Assembly (NCBI GenBank): GCA_039707465.1
Contig: CM077658.1
Coordinates: forward strand, 16,635,574-16,699,573
Length of the DNA: 64,000 bases
DNA from: Rhabdophis nuchalis
Taxonomy: Eukaryota; Chordata; Lepidosauria; Squamata; Natricidae
Reading direction: 5' to 3'
Positions 32,991 through 42,235 of the stretch are shown here, one piece after another. Position numbers and translations under genes: made by a program. The notes beneath the pieces are model-generated. The model made no database searches. It was not told the DNA's origin and was given only the letters and a program-made list of their open reading frames with translations. How positions within the stretch are numbered: the stretch's first letter is position 1; every line of letters starts with the position of its first letter.

Positions 32991-33150
32991 AAACTGCCAA
33001 AGTTGCATGACTGTTATTCCCCTTCCTTTTAGAGATGCTAAAGTGGGTTTCCTTCAGTTGAGAACGTTCAACAGGCGACAAGGAAGGAAAAACTGGGAGT
33101 AATGAATATTCAAAGTCCAACATTCAGGTTTTATTTAACAAATTAAAATA

Positions 33151-33615
33151 CAGGTACTCCTCAGCTTACAGCAATTCATTTAGTGATCATTCAGTTACAA
33201 CAGCAATGAAAAAAGTTGTATTTTTCGCAATTTATAACAATGGCAGTATCCCCGTTGTCACATGATCAACTCAGACGCTTGGCAACTGGCTCATATTTGT
33301 GACGGTGGCAGTGTCCCAGGGTCACGTGATCCCCTTTTGCAAACTTCTGACAAACAGAGTCAATGGGGAAGCCAGATTCACTTAACAGCTGTGTTAGCAA
33401 CGTAACATTTGTGGTGATTCACTTGTTTTGTATGTTGTTAAATTCCTGTGCGCCGCCCTGGGTCCTTCGTGGAGAAGGGCGGGATATAAATGTGATTAAA
33501 ATAAATAAACAACAGTGGCAAAAGTCATAAAATAGAGCAAAAATCACGTACCAAATGTCTCACTGAGTCACAGAAATTCCTGGCTCAGTAGTGTTCATAA
33601 ATCAAGGACTACCTG
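33151..33615 (-). mobile_element. MITE of the 'AGTCCTCGACTTA' family, interrupted
   Basis: Runs from 'acaggtactcctcagctta' to 'atcaaggactacctgta', which are inverted ends. At 33424-33510 it is interrupted by an L2-like tail. Confidence 0.8.
33424..33510 (+). mobile_element. L2-like 3' tail nested in a MITE
   Basis: 'gtgcgccgccctgggtcctt' and 'gaagggcgggatataaatg' sit between the MITE phrases 'gtgattcactt' and 'aacaacagtggcaa', which are contiguous in other copies. Confidence 0.8.
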
Positions 33616-33834
33616 TAATAAAAACTGACCAATAAAAAAATTGCCTTCATGGTGCTTATCTCGTGAGAGGAATTGTGGCAATGGGACATGGGGAGGCATA
33701 ATGGGACAATATGAACTTTGAAAAGTGATTCCGAGAGCCCTAGGTGAGGAAGGGCAGCCTTGTAGATAAATTTGGCGGTAGGAACAAGGGAATTCCTGTA
33801 AAAGGCTGTTTTGATGAGGACTTCAAGGCTGCAG

Positions 33835-34195
33835 CTAAGAGAGAACGGTAGCGTGTTTGCACAATCAATATTTTTCTAACAATGGAGAGCAAGCATCGCA
33901 AGATTACCAACGAGCCAACAATCAAGAAATAAACAATATCCCAGTCAAGGAACTACCAACACAGACAAACAAGCTAACAGTGAAAAAGAGCCTAATCAAG
34001 GAATCGCTAAGATCACTGGCAGCAGCACTCACTGGGAAAGCCACTAGTATTTAAAATGAGAGCAAACCCCACTCCCTTCTGGCATGGATGATGTTACCTA
34101 GTGGGGTAAGGAAACTTCTGCCAGAAAGCCAACAAACTCAGCACCAAGAACCACACAGTTTAAGGCTGAGGTACAATGATTCTCTTCCCTGGTGG
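33835..34195 (+). mobile_element. Retroelement tail, probably Penelope-like
   Basis: A-rich remnant ending in 'gaaagccactagtatttaaa' and a hammerhead-like fold (see 34079-34124). Penelope-like elements are known to carry hammerhead ribozymes next to their ends. Family assignment rests on that fold and general resemblance, so it is tentative. Confidence 0.5.
34079..34124 (+). ncRNA. Decayed hammerhead ribozyme-like motif
   Basis: CTGGCA (34079-34084) pairs with TGCCAG (34119-34124) as stem I. TTACC (34094-34098) pairs with GGTAA (34105-34109) as stem II. The core reads TGGATGA in place of CTGATGA, then GAAAC (34111-34115) intact, then TTC at the cleavage position in place of GTC. The layout is that of a small type I hammerhead with a minimal stem III. 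The core substitutions should make this copy inactive. Confidence 0.55.
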
Positions 34196-34594
34196 TGGCA
34201 CAAAGGTTTTTAAAAAATGTTTTTAGATCACCTTTATTATTTTTATAAATACTGAAGGCGGGGGACCTGTCCAACACTTCATTCTCCTATATTCCCCTTC
34301 ATGACAAACCTGTCGGTTGGGTTGGACAGAATGCGAGTGGCTGGTCACCAAGGTCACCCAGCTGGCTTTCCTGCCTAAAACAATACTAGAATTCACACAC
34401 TCCTGGGTTTTAGCATGGGGCACTAGATTAAACTGCTTATTATGCCATTAATAATATTTGCCAGTTCCAAGGCAAGGCTACAACAATAAACATATTTACT
34501 AGGAAGGCCGCAGTGCAACTACTCTAGAAGGAAGGAATTTTGAATTCACACCTGGAATCTTAACAGTCATTCAGATTTTTCCACCAAAGATCTG

Positions 34595-35140
34595 GCATTA
34601 ACAGTGTAACAGAGTTGCGAAGGACCTTGTAGGCCATCTAGTCCAATCCCTGCTTGAGTAGCAGGTCATCTAATCTAACCCCTGCTCATTCCATTTCTGA
34701 CACTTGGCTGTCCAGTCTGTTCTTGAACACCTCTAGTGATGTAGCATCCATAATTTCTGAAGGCAACATGTTCCACTGATTGATTGTTCTCACTGTCAGA
34801 AACCTTTTTATTTGTAAATTGAATCTTTCCTCGATAAGTTTCCATCCATTGTTCTTTGTCTGGCTTTTGGGAGCTTGGAAAACAGATTGTCCCCTCCTCT
34901 CTCTGTCAGCCCCTCAAATATTGAAACACTGCTATCATGTCTCCCCTGGTCCTTCTCTTCACTAGACAAGCCATGTCAATTTATTGCAACCGTTCTTCAT
35001 ATGTTTTAGCCTCCAGTCCCCTCATCATTCTGGTTGCTCTTCTCTGCACTGTTTCTAGGGTCTCCACTTTTTTTTTATGGTGTGGTGACCAAAACCGGAT
35101 GCAGTATTCTAGATGTGGCTTTACTAAGGCTTTTTAAGGC
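34595..35140 (-). mobile_element. CR1 LINE 3' part
   Basis: Reverse CR1: 'ggccatctagtccaatccct', then the C-terminal coding remnant including 'tgtctcccctggtccttct' and 'tggttgctcttctctgcac'. Confidence 0.85.
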
Positions 35141-35329
35141 TACAAAATCTCCATTCCCACCCCACTCTGGGGCCAGCCAGAGGTAGTATTTACCAGTTCT
35201 CTGAACTTCCATAAGTTAAATTTCATTAAGTGCTGCTTGATCTCTGAAAAAGATATTTTGGGTAATGGCACAGGACCTGCTTATACCCAGCACTATGTCT
35301 TCCTAAGAAGAGGTGCCCATCCCACAAGA

Positions 35330-35525
35330 TCGGTTAGGGTGGGTATCAAACTCTGGGCCCATGGCCTGGATCCGGTCCACACAGCCATCCTGGACATTGT
35401 AAGGGACCGGCCCGTGTCACTTTGTCCTGGCCCACACTATACCAGCAGGCTCATGTGGGCAATGGCCCAGCCCAGCCCAGCCCAGCCCAGCCCATTTAGC
35501 TCAGGTGCCTCCCATTTCTCTTGAT
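35330..35525 (+). mobile_element. hAT-like remnant with (CCCAG)n
   Basis: 'gggtatcaaactctgggccc' resembles the end at 35757; a (CCCAG)n run lies at 35468-35494. Confidence 0.45.
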
Positions 35526-35756
35526 CATTGTTGACAAGCTTGTACCCTTTGGCTGGAGTCCATAGGTGGTAAATTAAATTGATTGGATATTATTTGGAAA
35601 GCAATCATAAAACAGTAAAAAAATAAACCTTGTGTTTATGCAGTCATGCCTCGGCACCAGAGCAAAAGCCAAGTATTAATGACTTTCCCAAGGACCAAAA
35701 AGTGAGGTCCTGTTAAATCACTGGGGCTTGATAGATAGGTTGGGCGTGCTTTAGGG

Positions 35757-36223
35757 CAGGGGTGTTAAACTCAAGGACCACGGGCTGCATTTGGCCCGCC
35801 ACATGGTCGCATCTGGCCTGCAACAACCATCCTGGAAATTGTAAGGGGCTAGCCTGCATCACTTCACCCTGGCCCATGTTATCTAGGTGGGCACACCTGT
35901 GCAGAGGCCAGCCTACCTCATCCTGGCATGCACGCATGTGCACAAGAGGAAGCTGGGAGGTGTCAGGCTGCACACCTGGCCCTCCAGGAAGCTTCAGGCT
36001 GGCCCATTCTATTAGGAGTCAGTGGCCGCACATGGGCACAGGGCTGTCCCACACCATCCCAGCAGGCATGCATGCGCACAGGAGGTGGCAGAGATGGTGC
36101 AGGCGGGGCCTGTGTGCACATGTGCCTGCTGACTCCTGCCTCGTTGCCCCCCCCCCCACCAGCCTCCGGAGGACAACTAGAACACTGATGCTGCTCACGA
36201 AGAAATCGAGTTTGATACCCCTT
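35757..36223 (+). mobile_element. hAT-like non-autonomous element
   Basis: Left end CAGGGGTGTTAAACTC; right end GAGTTTGATACCCCTT is its inverted copy. Flanking 8-mers do not match. The inside is GC-rich with 'cacacctg' and 'gcatgcgcac' phrases. Confidence 0.65.
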
Positions 36224-36600
36224 TCCTGAAATCTTGAAAGCACAAGCTTTCCTGTGGTTGCCTTTACCCTGAGGATGCTCTCCCCAACCCCAGTGATTCA
36301 ACAGGACTTCACCCTTTTGCCCTCAGAAAAGTCATTAATACTCGGCTTTTACTCTGGTGCTGGGGTACGATTGCATAAAGGCAAGTTTTATTCTCTTACT
36401 GTTTTATGACTGCTTTATAGCTGTGTTGTTGTCGTCCCTGTGAGCTACCCAGGGATCTTAAGACGGGAGACCTTGTAAATCTTCAAAATCAGTTACTTAA
36501 ATAAACTGCTACGGTTTGTTTCTCAAACATGCTCACATCTCTTATTTGAAGCATTAGGGCAGACTTCCCTTCACTCGGCTTTCAATGTAATCACTTTTAT
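36224..36600. other. Intergenic, no feature seen
   Basis: No gene or repeat family is recognised. Confidence 0.35.
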
Positions 36601-36628
36601 TGCGGGGCATCTGGTCACACCCCTGCAG

Positions 36629-36650
36629 AGTGAAAGCGAAAGTGAAAGCA
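36629..36650 (+). promoter_or_regulatory. ISRE/IRF-like motif (GAAA repeats)
   Basis: AGTGAAAGCGAAAGTGAAAG gives three GAAA cores spaced by two bases, the layout of an interferon-stimulated response element. It sits about 200 bases before the ATG at 36846 of the duplicate gene model, and a TTTAAAT TATA-like box follows at about 36665. Function is inferred. Confidence 0.4.
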
Positions 36651-36767
36651 CCACACCTGGTGGCCTTTAAATGTGATCCTCTCCCAGCCTTGGTCCCATA
36701 TTGAGGCTGGCGCTGGAAGGAGGAGTAAGAGCAGAAGGACTACAAAGGTGGGGCAAGTAACTTTGTC

Positions 36768-36909
36768 TTCGTAGATGAGTTTTGACAGCTTCATTCGGTG
36801 CGTTGAGATTTTCTTTTCTTCTCTTTCCTGAAAGAATCATCTGCCATGGCATCCAACTCATTTAGCGTTGACGACATCAGGGAAACGAAGGATACAGGAC
36901 AGCTATCTG
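36768..36909 (+). other. Exon-like unit A of the C19orf12-like duplicate
   Basis: A 'tagatgagtttt.gacagcttcattc' leader with pyrimidine tract and AG ends near 36834, followed by GCCATGG (ATG 36846) and an open segment to a GT at 36910. The leader recurs in units B (36964) and C (38920). Confidence 0.4.
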
Positions 36910-39900
36910 GTGATGGTCTTTTGCTTTTTGATGAGCCTGCAAAGGAAAGAGGAATAAGTGACCCTCTGTTTTCTTAGATGAGTTTAACAGCTTCATTCCA
37001 TACAGTGAGATCTTTCTTTTCTTTCCTGAAAGTAGAACCTGCAAGTGAAGTGTTTGGACCTGCACCCAAAGAAGACTGGTAAGCAGGGAAGCTCAGGCAG
37101 TGGTTTTCTCGGGGAATGCAAGAACACGGGGGAGGTTGTGCCTGCATGCCGGACGCATTCACAAATACTTTCACGTACCCGTGCCGCAACGCCTCCGCGG
37201 ATACGGAGCCAAAGGCTTCGGGAAAAGAAGCGGACCCAGAAGATGCAGCTGGCAGCGCTCATCGCAGGCATCCTGGGCAGTCTGCATCCCCCCTGAGGGG
37301 GCTGGCTGGAGGCAGCAGAGATCCTCCCCACTCAACCTCCCACCGGCAGAATCTGAAGCGGGTTAAGAGGGTTGAAAGGGGGTAAAGGCAGCTCTGCCCT
37401 CCACCGGAGGTCCAGCCAGGCAGGCCAGCCCAAATGCCCCCTCACTTCCCACCGGCTCTTCCACGCGGTTCCGTCGGCTCCGTCTCAGTTCGCAAGCGTG
37501 GAAAGCAAGTGCAGCTCCCATTGATCGGCCGCATCTGAGTAAACAGGCTGCCCGAAGTGGGAGGGAGGAACTTCCCAGCCAGCAGGCAGCTTGAATTCCA
37601 AGGCGGCAACTTCGCCAAAGGCCCCTAGCCTGATCTCCAGGAGTTGGACTACAGCTCCCATGTTCCCTGGCCATTGGCCATGCTACCAAAAGTCTGGCTC
37701 TGTTTTTCTCTTTAAGGTGCCTTATCTTGGGTGTTTCGGGTGCTAGAAATATATATTTCTCTGTCAACTCTTGATATTCCAGGCACTGCTGTGGTAGAAA
37801 AAAGGCAGAATATTTTGGGAAGAGAAAGACAAAGGGAGAAGGAAGGAGGGAGGGGGGAAGGAAGGAAGGAAGGAAGGAAGGAAGGAAGGAAGGAAGGAAG
37901 GAAGGAAGGAAGGAAGATCCAACTTTCTCTGCATACTAAGAAAGTGATGATAGGCAGGAGTTGAAAACGGAAGAAGAATGTGCCTGGTTGGCTGATGAGT
38001 TGCCCAAACTCACCACAAATCCAGTTTGAGTCCAACATCTCACTGTTTTGATGTGTGTGTGTCATTGTGCATGTGTGTATTACTTCTCTTGTATGAGATA
38101 ACAGTAAGGCAAGTTGCTGTAAACTCTTTTGTCTGTGAGAGGAAAAACAAGATCTGCATTGAGGCTCTTTTACAATTGTTTCAGGGGTGAAAACCCAGAA
38201 GGAACGACACAGTTCATCATGAATGCTTTAGAAAATCAAAATACCAGTTCTGCCAGTTGTCCTGGCAAATCTTCTCCAGGTCAGTCAGGTTGGATGGTGA
38301 CCATGGGGGACAGCTGTTCAGGACCCTCCCGAGATGTCCAAAAAGGTTCAAGTCAGGGCTCTGGCTGGGCCACTCTAGGACAGTCACAGAGGTGTCCCTC
38401 AGCCTCTCCTGTGATGCCTTGGCTGTGTGCTTAGGGCCGTTGCCATGTGGGAAAGTGAAGCTTCAGCCCAGTCGGAGGCCTTGAGCACTGTGGAACAGGT
38501 TTCCATTGGGGAGATCCCTGTTTTTTGATCCCTTCAGCTTTCCCTCAATCCTGACCAGTCTCCCAGTCCCTGCTGCTAAAAATCACCCCCACAGCATGAT
38601 GCCATGCTCCATTGCTGGGACGATATTGGTTCAGATGATGAGTGGTGCCTGGTTTCCTCCAGACCTAATGTTCAGATGAGGCCTAAGAGTTGAACCGTGG
38701 TTTCATCGGACCACAGAATCTGTTCTTGGCCGCCTGAGGGTCCTACAGGGTCCAACTCCCACATTCATTGCAGCAGAACTTTTACTGTAGCCTTCCCCCG
38801 ATGCGTGCCTTGCAACCATCCTGTCTCTGAGCTCTGCAGGAGTTCGCTTGACCTCCTGGCTTTTGCTCTGCTACATTATGCATTGTCAACTGTGAGGTGG
38901 AATTAGTGACCCTCTGTTGTTTAGATGAGATGAACAGCTTCATTCCATATATTGAGATCTTTCTTTTCTTTCTTGAAAGTAGCACCTGCCAGGAAATTGG
39001 ACAGAAAGACTGCCACTTACCAATGGGCTAATGCATCTTTCTTTTCTTCCTCAGCATTGGACAGCATCGATAGCCAAAGTACCAGTGCCTTGTGGGACAG
39101 TGAAACTACCGGTGCCTCCTGCGATTTCGGGTCAGCTGATGAAAGGTTTGGAATTGCACCCAAAATGCACCATTAAGCGGTGCAGCTCATGCACTGATTT
39201 TTTCCTGGAATGCAAAAACACATTGTGACTGAATGTCGGCCACATCTACAAATGCATTCATGTAGCCATGCCGCAATCTGCCTCTGGGGATGCAGATTGC
39301 CCAGGATGCCTGCGAAGGCACCTGGCTTCGGGTAAGCAACCAAACCCAGAAGGGGCAGCCCGGCAGCACTCTTTGCAGGCATCCTGGGCAATCTGTCTCG
39401 GCCCTGAGGGGGCTGCAGGCAGCAGAACCCCCCCCCCCTCACCTTCCCACTGGAGGAATCTGAAGAGGGTTAAAAGGGGGTAAAGGCAGCTTTGCCCTCC
39501 ACCATTACGTTCTGCCAACAGCGCTCCTTTCAGAGGTCGAGCCGGGGGCCAAGCCAAATCCACCCTCACTTCCTGCCTTGAAATCAATCCAGTTTGAGTC
39601 CAACATGTCCCTGTTTAGATGTATCTGTGTGCGTAAACTGTGTCTGTGAGAGGAAATCCAAGATCTGCATTGAGGCTCTTTTATAATTGTTTCAGGATCG
39701 AAAGCCAGGTGGAAAAGAAAAAGGACCACCCTTCTGTTCCACCAGATGCACAAAGGCGAAGCATGGCAACATCTACATGTAGAGGAACTGCTTTATTTTT
39801 ATGCATGGCAGTTTTGCTGGCAAGGAAATTTAAACCAGGACGAAATCTTGGTAAATTTATGGCTTCAGATATGTGGAAAAGTGCCCTTTGGGAAGTTTGG

Positions 39901-41242
39901 GCTCCTCCAGGTTGTAGGTTTAAATGTGATGGGTGGGCACATATTCACGATGGGGAGGGAGCTGTAGGGTCATTGGCATTTCATGCATGCATTTATATTC
40001 AGTTTAAATCGAAACCACTTTCAGATTCAAACCAATCTTCATTATGCCTCAAGACCATAAAGCAGGCATGTCCAAAGTCCGGCCCATGGGCCATTTGCGG
40101 CCCGGGGGTCGGTTTAATACGGCCCTCCAACAGCCCTCCCTGCTCTGCGTAAATGTGACCCTCCCTTCCTCCCTCTGTCTCTGGGGCTGTGTGGCTGGGA
40201 GGGAGGTGGACGGAGGTTACGAACGCCTCCTCCCGCAGCGGGCGAGGGAGCAGGCGGGGTGAGCACCCAAGGCTACGGTCATCTTAAGCACCACCGAGGC
40301 TGTCGCCTGGCAGGGGTGTCAGGTAGGGAAGCCGGTCGCGTCTCTATCGTGGCTCCCTCCGGCAGGCACCACGGCTTACGTTCTGAGGCCGTGCGTCCGT
40401 CTTCCCTGCCTGACGCCCCTGCCGGGCGACCTTGTCGGTGGGAGCTGCACGTTCTGGGGCTGTGTGGCTGGGAGGGAGGTGGACGGAGGTTACGGACGCC
40501 TCCTCCCGCAGCGGGCGAGGGAGCAGGCGGGGTGAGCACCCTCCGGCGGGCACCACGGTTTACGTTCTGGGGCCGCGCGTTCACCTCCCTCCCAGCCACG
40601 CAGCCCCAGAACGTGCAGCTCCCGCCGCACAAGGTCACCCGTGTAATGTATTATTAATGAGGAAAAAAAGATTTCCCACAATTGTAGGTTCAGGCTGCAG
40701 CATAACAATATTGAGAAAGCAAAGTGGGTCTGAACACTCTCTGAATGCACAGTAGAGAACAGAAGGCAGAGAAAAAGTGCGTATAAAAGATACATTGATA
40801 AACTAAACAGATGTAAAAGAGGACAATGTCGCTTAAAAGTATGACAGAGCCAAGGGTTGCAAAATTGGATTTTTGTCTGCATTAGAAAAGATGCTGCTGG
40901 AATTTGCAAATAGTAGAGTGATTCTATTGTCCAAGGATGGTTTGCCAGAGAGTTGAAAGATAGACTGTCTCTTCTGTTTTTCTAGGAAATGGTGCCGATG
41001 TTTTGGCCAGCAGAGCCTCCCAACCTTTCCGGCCCATTCAAGAGCTTCTCAAAAAATTGTCTCCTGAGGAGAAGCTACTGCTTCACGTGCGTTTTGTTTC
41101 TCATATGAAGAGTCTGGGGTGCAGGAACATGGCTGAGGTCAAAAACAAATTCAAGAACAACAGTGACTTTGAAATGGAAATCTTTGAAGTATTGAGAGTC
41201 TTCATCCTTGATGATCTCCATGGGAAAGATAGGCTAGGCTGA
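36846..41242 (+). CDS. C19orf12-like diverged paralog, predicted 173-residue protein
   Basis: Model: 36846-36909, 37033-37078, 39696-39850 and 40986-41242, 522 nt with one open frame and TGA at 41240-41242. The last two exons are the duplicated C19orf12 exons 2 and 3. Acceptors, donors (GTAAAT) and phases (2 then 1) are kept. Exon 3 aligns over its length: [19 protein letters not shown] against FRPIQELLKKLSPEEKLLL, and [11 protein letters not shown] against RVFILDDLHGK. The glycine-rich hairpin is gone; one short hydrophobic run (TALFLCMAVLLA, about 68-79) remains. The first two exons are predicted only from phase fit and the GCCATGG start context; MASNSFSVDDIRETKDTGQL has no relative I know. 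It may be a new gene or a decaying copy with a chance open frame. Function unknown. Confidence 0.45.
36964..37078 (+). other. Exon-like unit B (37033-37078) with acceptor and donor
   Basis: The acceptor tttctttcctgaaag ends at 37032 and a strong donor GTAAGC starts at 37079. The phase-1-in, phase-2-out frame reads VEPASEVFGPAPKED. It joins unit A upstream and exon 2 (39696) or unit D (38185) downstream without a stop. Confidence 0.45.
37150..37860 (+). repeat. Duplicated C19orf12 promoter block (copy 2)
   Basis: Diverged copy of 29200-30060. Collinear phrases include 'gcggacccagaag' (37230), 'ttgaattccaaggcg' (37591 versus 29727), 'tatcttgggtgtttcggg' (37723) and 'gcagaatattttgggaag' (37805). 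Confidence 0.75.
37859..37917. repeat. (GGAA)n microsatellite
   Basis: Pure GGAA tract inside the duplicated block. Confidence 0.95.
38100..38279 (+). pseudogene. Exon-2-like unit D (38185-38279)
   Basis: Its intron end ('gatctgcattgaggctcttt', then tgtttcag) matches that before the exon 2 copy at 39696. The following frame is open (GENPEGTTQFIMNALENQNT...) with phase 2 in and phase 1 out to a GTCAGT at 38280. The last bases and donor appear to come from the Tc1-like element, so it may be a dead exon copy. Confidence 0.4.
38257..38900 (-). mobile_element. Tc1-like transposon remnant
   Basis: The minus strand encodes, around 38350-38450, the Tc1 transposase signature GPKHTAKA then EWPSQSPDLN. 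Stretches further right ('cacagcatgatgcca', 'tgcctggtttcctccagac', 'gcattgtcaactgtga') match the rest of such elements. Frames are broken. It lies between the two exon pairs of the duplicated locus. Confidence 0.8.
38920..39176 (+). other. Exon-like unit C (from 38980)
   Basis: The same leader as unit B, with acceptor tttctttcttgaaag ending at 38979. The frame VAPARKLDRKTATYQWANAS is open to TAA at 39174-39176. GT dinucleotides at 39131 and 39146 would both give phase 2, the phase needed by exon 2. Confidence 0.35.
39144..39580 (+). repeat. Duplicated promoter block (copy 3, partial)
   Basis: Collinear with 37045-37440: 'tgcacccaaa', 'ggaatgcaa.aacac', 'cccagaaggggcagc', 'aggcatcctgggca', 'ctgaagagggttaaa'. 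It contains a hairpin (39290-39318 with 39371-39399). Confidence 0.7.
39696..39850 (+). CDS. C19orf12-like paralog, exon 2 copy
   Basis: The acceptor attgtttcag ends at 39695 and donor GTAAAT follows at 39851. The in-phase frame is IESQVEKKKDHPSVPPDAQR ... GTALFLCMAVLLARKFKPGRNL, with an internal ATG at 39763. It corresponds to 31029-31204 in position and phase, but protein similarity is weak (CRGTAL / GRGALV, PGRNLG / PGIAVG). Confidence 0.5.
40062..40650 (+). mobile_element. hAT-like element with GC-rich internal repeats
   Basis: The left end is 'caggcatgtccaaagtccgg' with 'cccatgggccatttgcggcc'. Inside, a GC-rich segment (about 40180-40262) is repeated at 40455-40540 and partly inverted at 40580-40625. 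It fills much of the intron between the paralog's exons 2 and 3. Confidence 0.6.
40986..41242 (+). CDS. C19orf12-like paralog, exon 3 copy
   Basis: Acceptor ctgtttttctag ends at 40985, the same tract as before the true exon 3. The 85-residue frame aligns with C19orf12 residues 54-141 with one gap and is open to TGA. Its 3' flank is also homologous to the C19orf12 3' UTR. Confidence 0.7.
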
Positions 41243-41650
41243 GTGACTTATATTGGACACGGTATGTTCAGTGGACCATTATTAAGTTAGAATGATACGT
41301 CTCTGTTAGGATGGGAGCAAGTGGTGATGTCATCAAGGTGCAAGGATAGAAGTGCCTACATTTGCACTAGGATGACATCACTATTTGCTACCCTCTTAGC
41401 AGATGTGCATCATGCTAGCTGAATAAATGTAGCCATCCTTTCCTGGTCTGTTAGAAGTTTTGGATTTATGACCAGTTGTCCTATCCAGATACATTCTTGA
41501 TCCTCTGATATAAATCTGATCATTGTTGGCTACGTAGCAGATGATTCATCTTAGAAATTTTTCCTGAAGAGAAATGCAAATTGAGCTGCATTTTAATGTG
41601 AACTGCTACGTTTTTATGACCATTATGCCCCTTCCTTTAGAGACTCCTTC
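41243..41650 (+). other. 3' UTR-like flank of the paralog
   Basis: Homologous to 32520-33045. The AATAAA used at 32967 is changed here (GAAATGCAAATT). A different AATAAA is at 41422-41427. Confidence 0.6.
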
Positions 41651-41929
41651 CCTGTTATGAATCATACATGGTTAAAGGTCTATTGTGCAGGATCTGGCTG
41701 CACGTTTCTGAAAGGAAATACAGAGAGACTCAAGATTTTAGATAAGGCTTCACCGAAGTTTTCAAAATGTACTCTGAAACGTGATGATGTGTTTGTAATC
41801 ATAGGAAAATAAGCCGATCATAAAATAATATCTATGTGAGATTCATAGCTTTATTGACAGATTCAAGCTTTTAGATGAGGTTTCACCAAAGATTTCTTTC
41901 AAAGTCTACTGTGAAATATGATAATGCAG

Positions 41930-42235
41930 GTAACTCTTAGTTATGGACTGCCCTACTGAGCCACTGTTCAGACTTATGACAATGCTGAAAAAGGAACTTT
42001 ACCACTGACCCTCAAAGTTAGGATCGTTACAATCTGCTGGCTCAGGAGAATCACTATTTGCCACTTCGCAGATGGTTGAGACAAGGAAAATCAGAGAGGA
42101 AGCCAACAATTACTCGTGGTTATTGATATGAAATATTTTGCAATCACATGATATCTCACTTAACAACTGCACTGCTTACTGACGGAGTTGCCAGTCCCAA
42201 TTGCATTGTTAGAATTACCTATATAGTGTCTGTGA
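41930..42235 (-). mobile_element. Diverged MITE of the 'AGTCCTCGACTTA' family
   Basis: 'caggtaactcttagttatgg', 'gaagccaacaatta' and 'tatctcacttaacaactgca'. Confidence 0.5.

Noticed and set aside
22817..34420. Short related phrases with 'cacccagctggcttt' at 22817, 23999 and 34358
   Set aside because: Probably remnants of an MIR-like SINE body. They are too short to annotate with confidence.
37363..37767. A 134-codon minus-strand frame in the duplicated promoter block
   Set aside because: GC-rich promoter-derived sequence; the parent block does not keep the frame.
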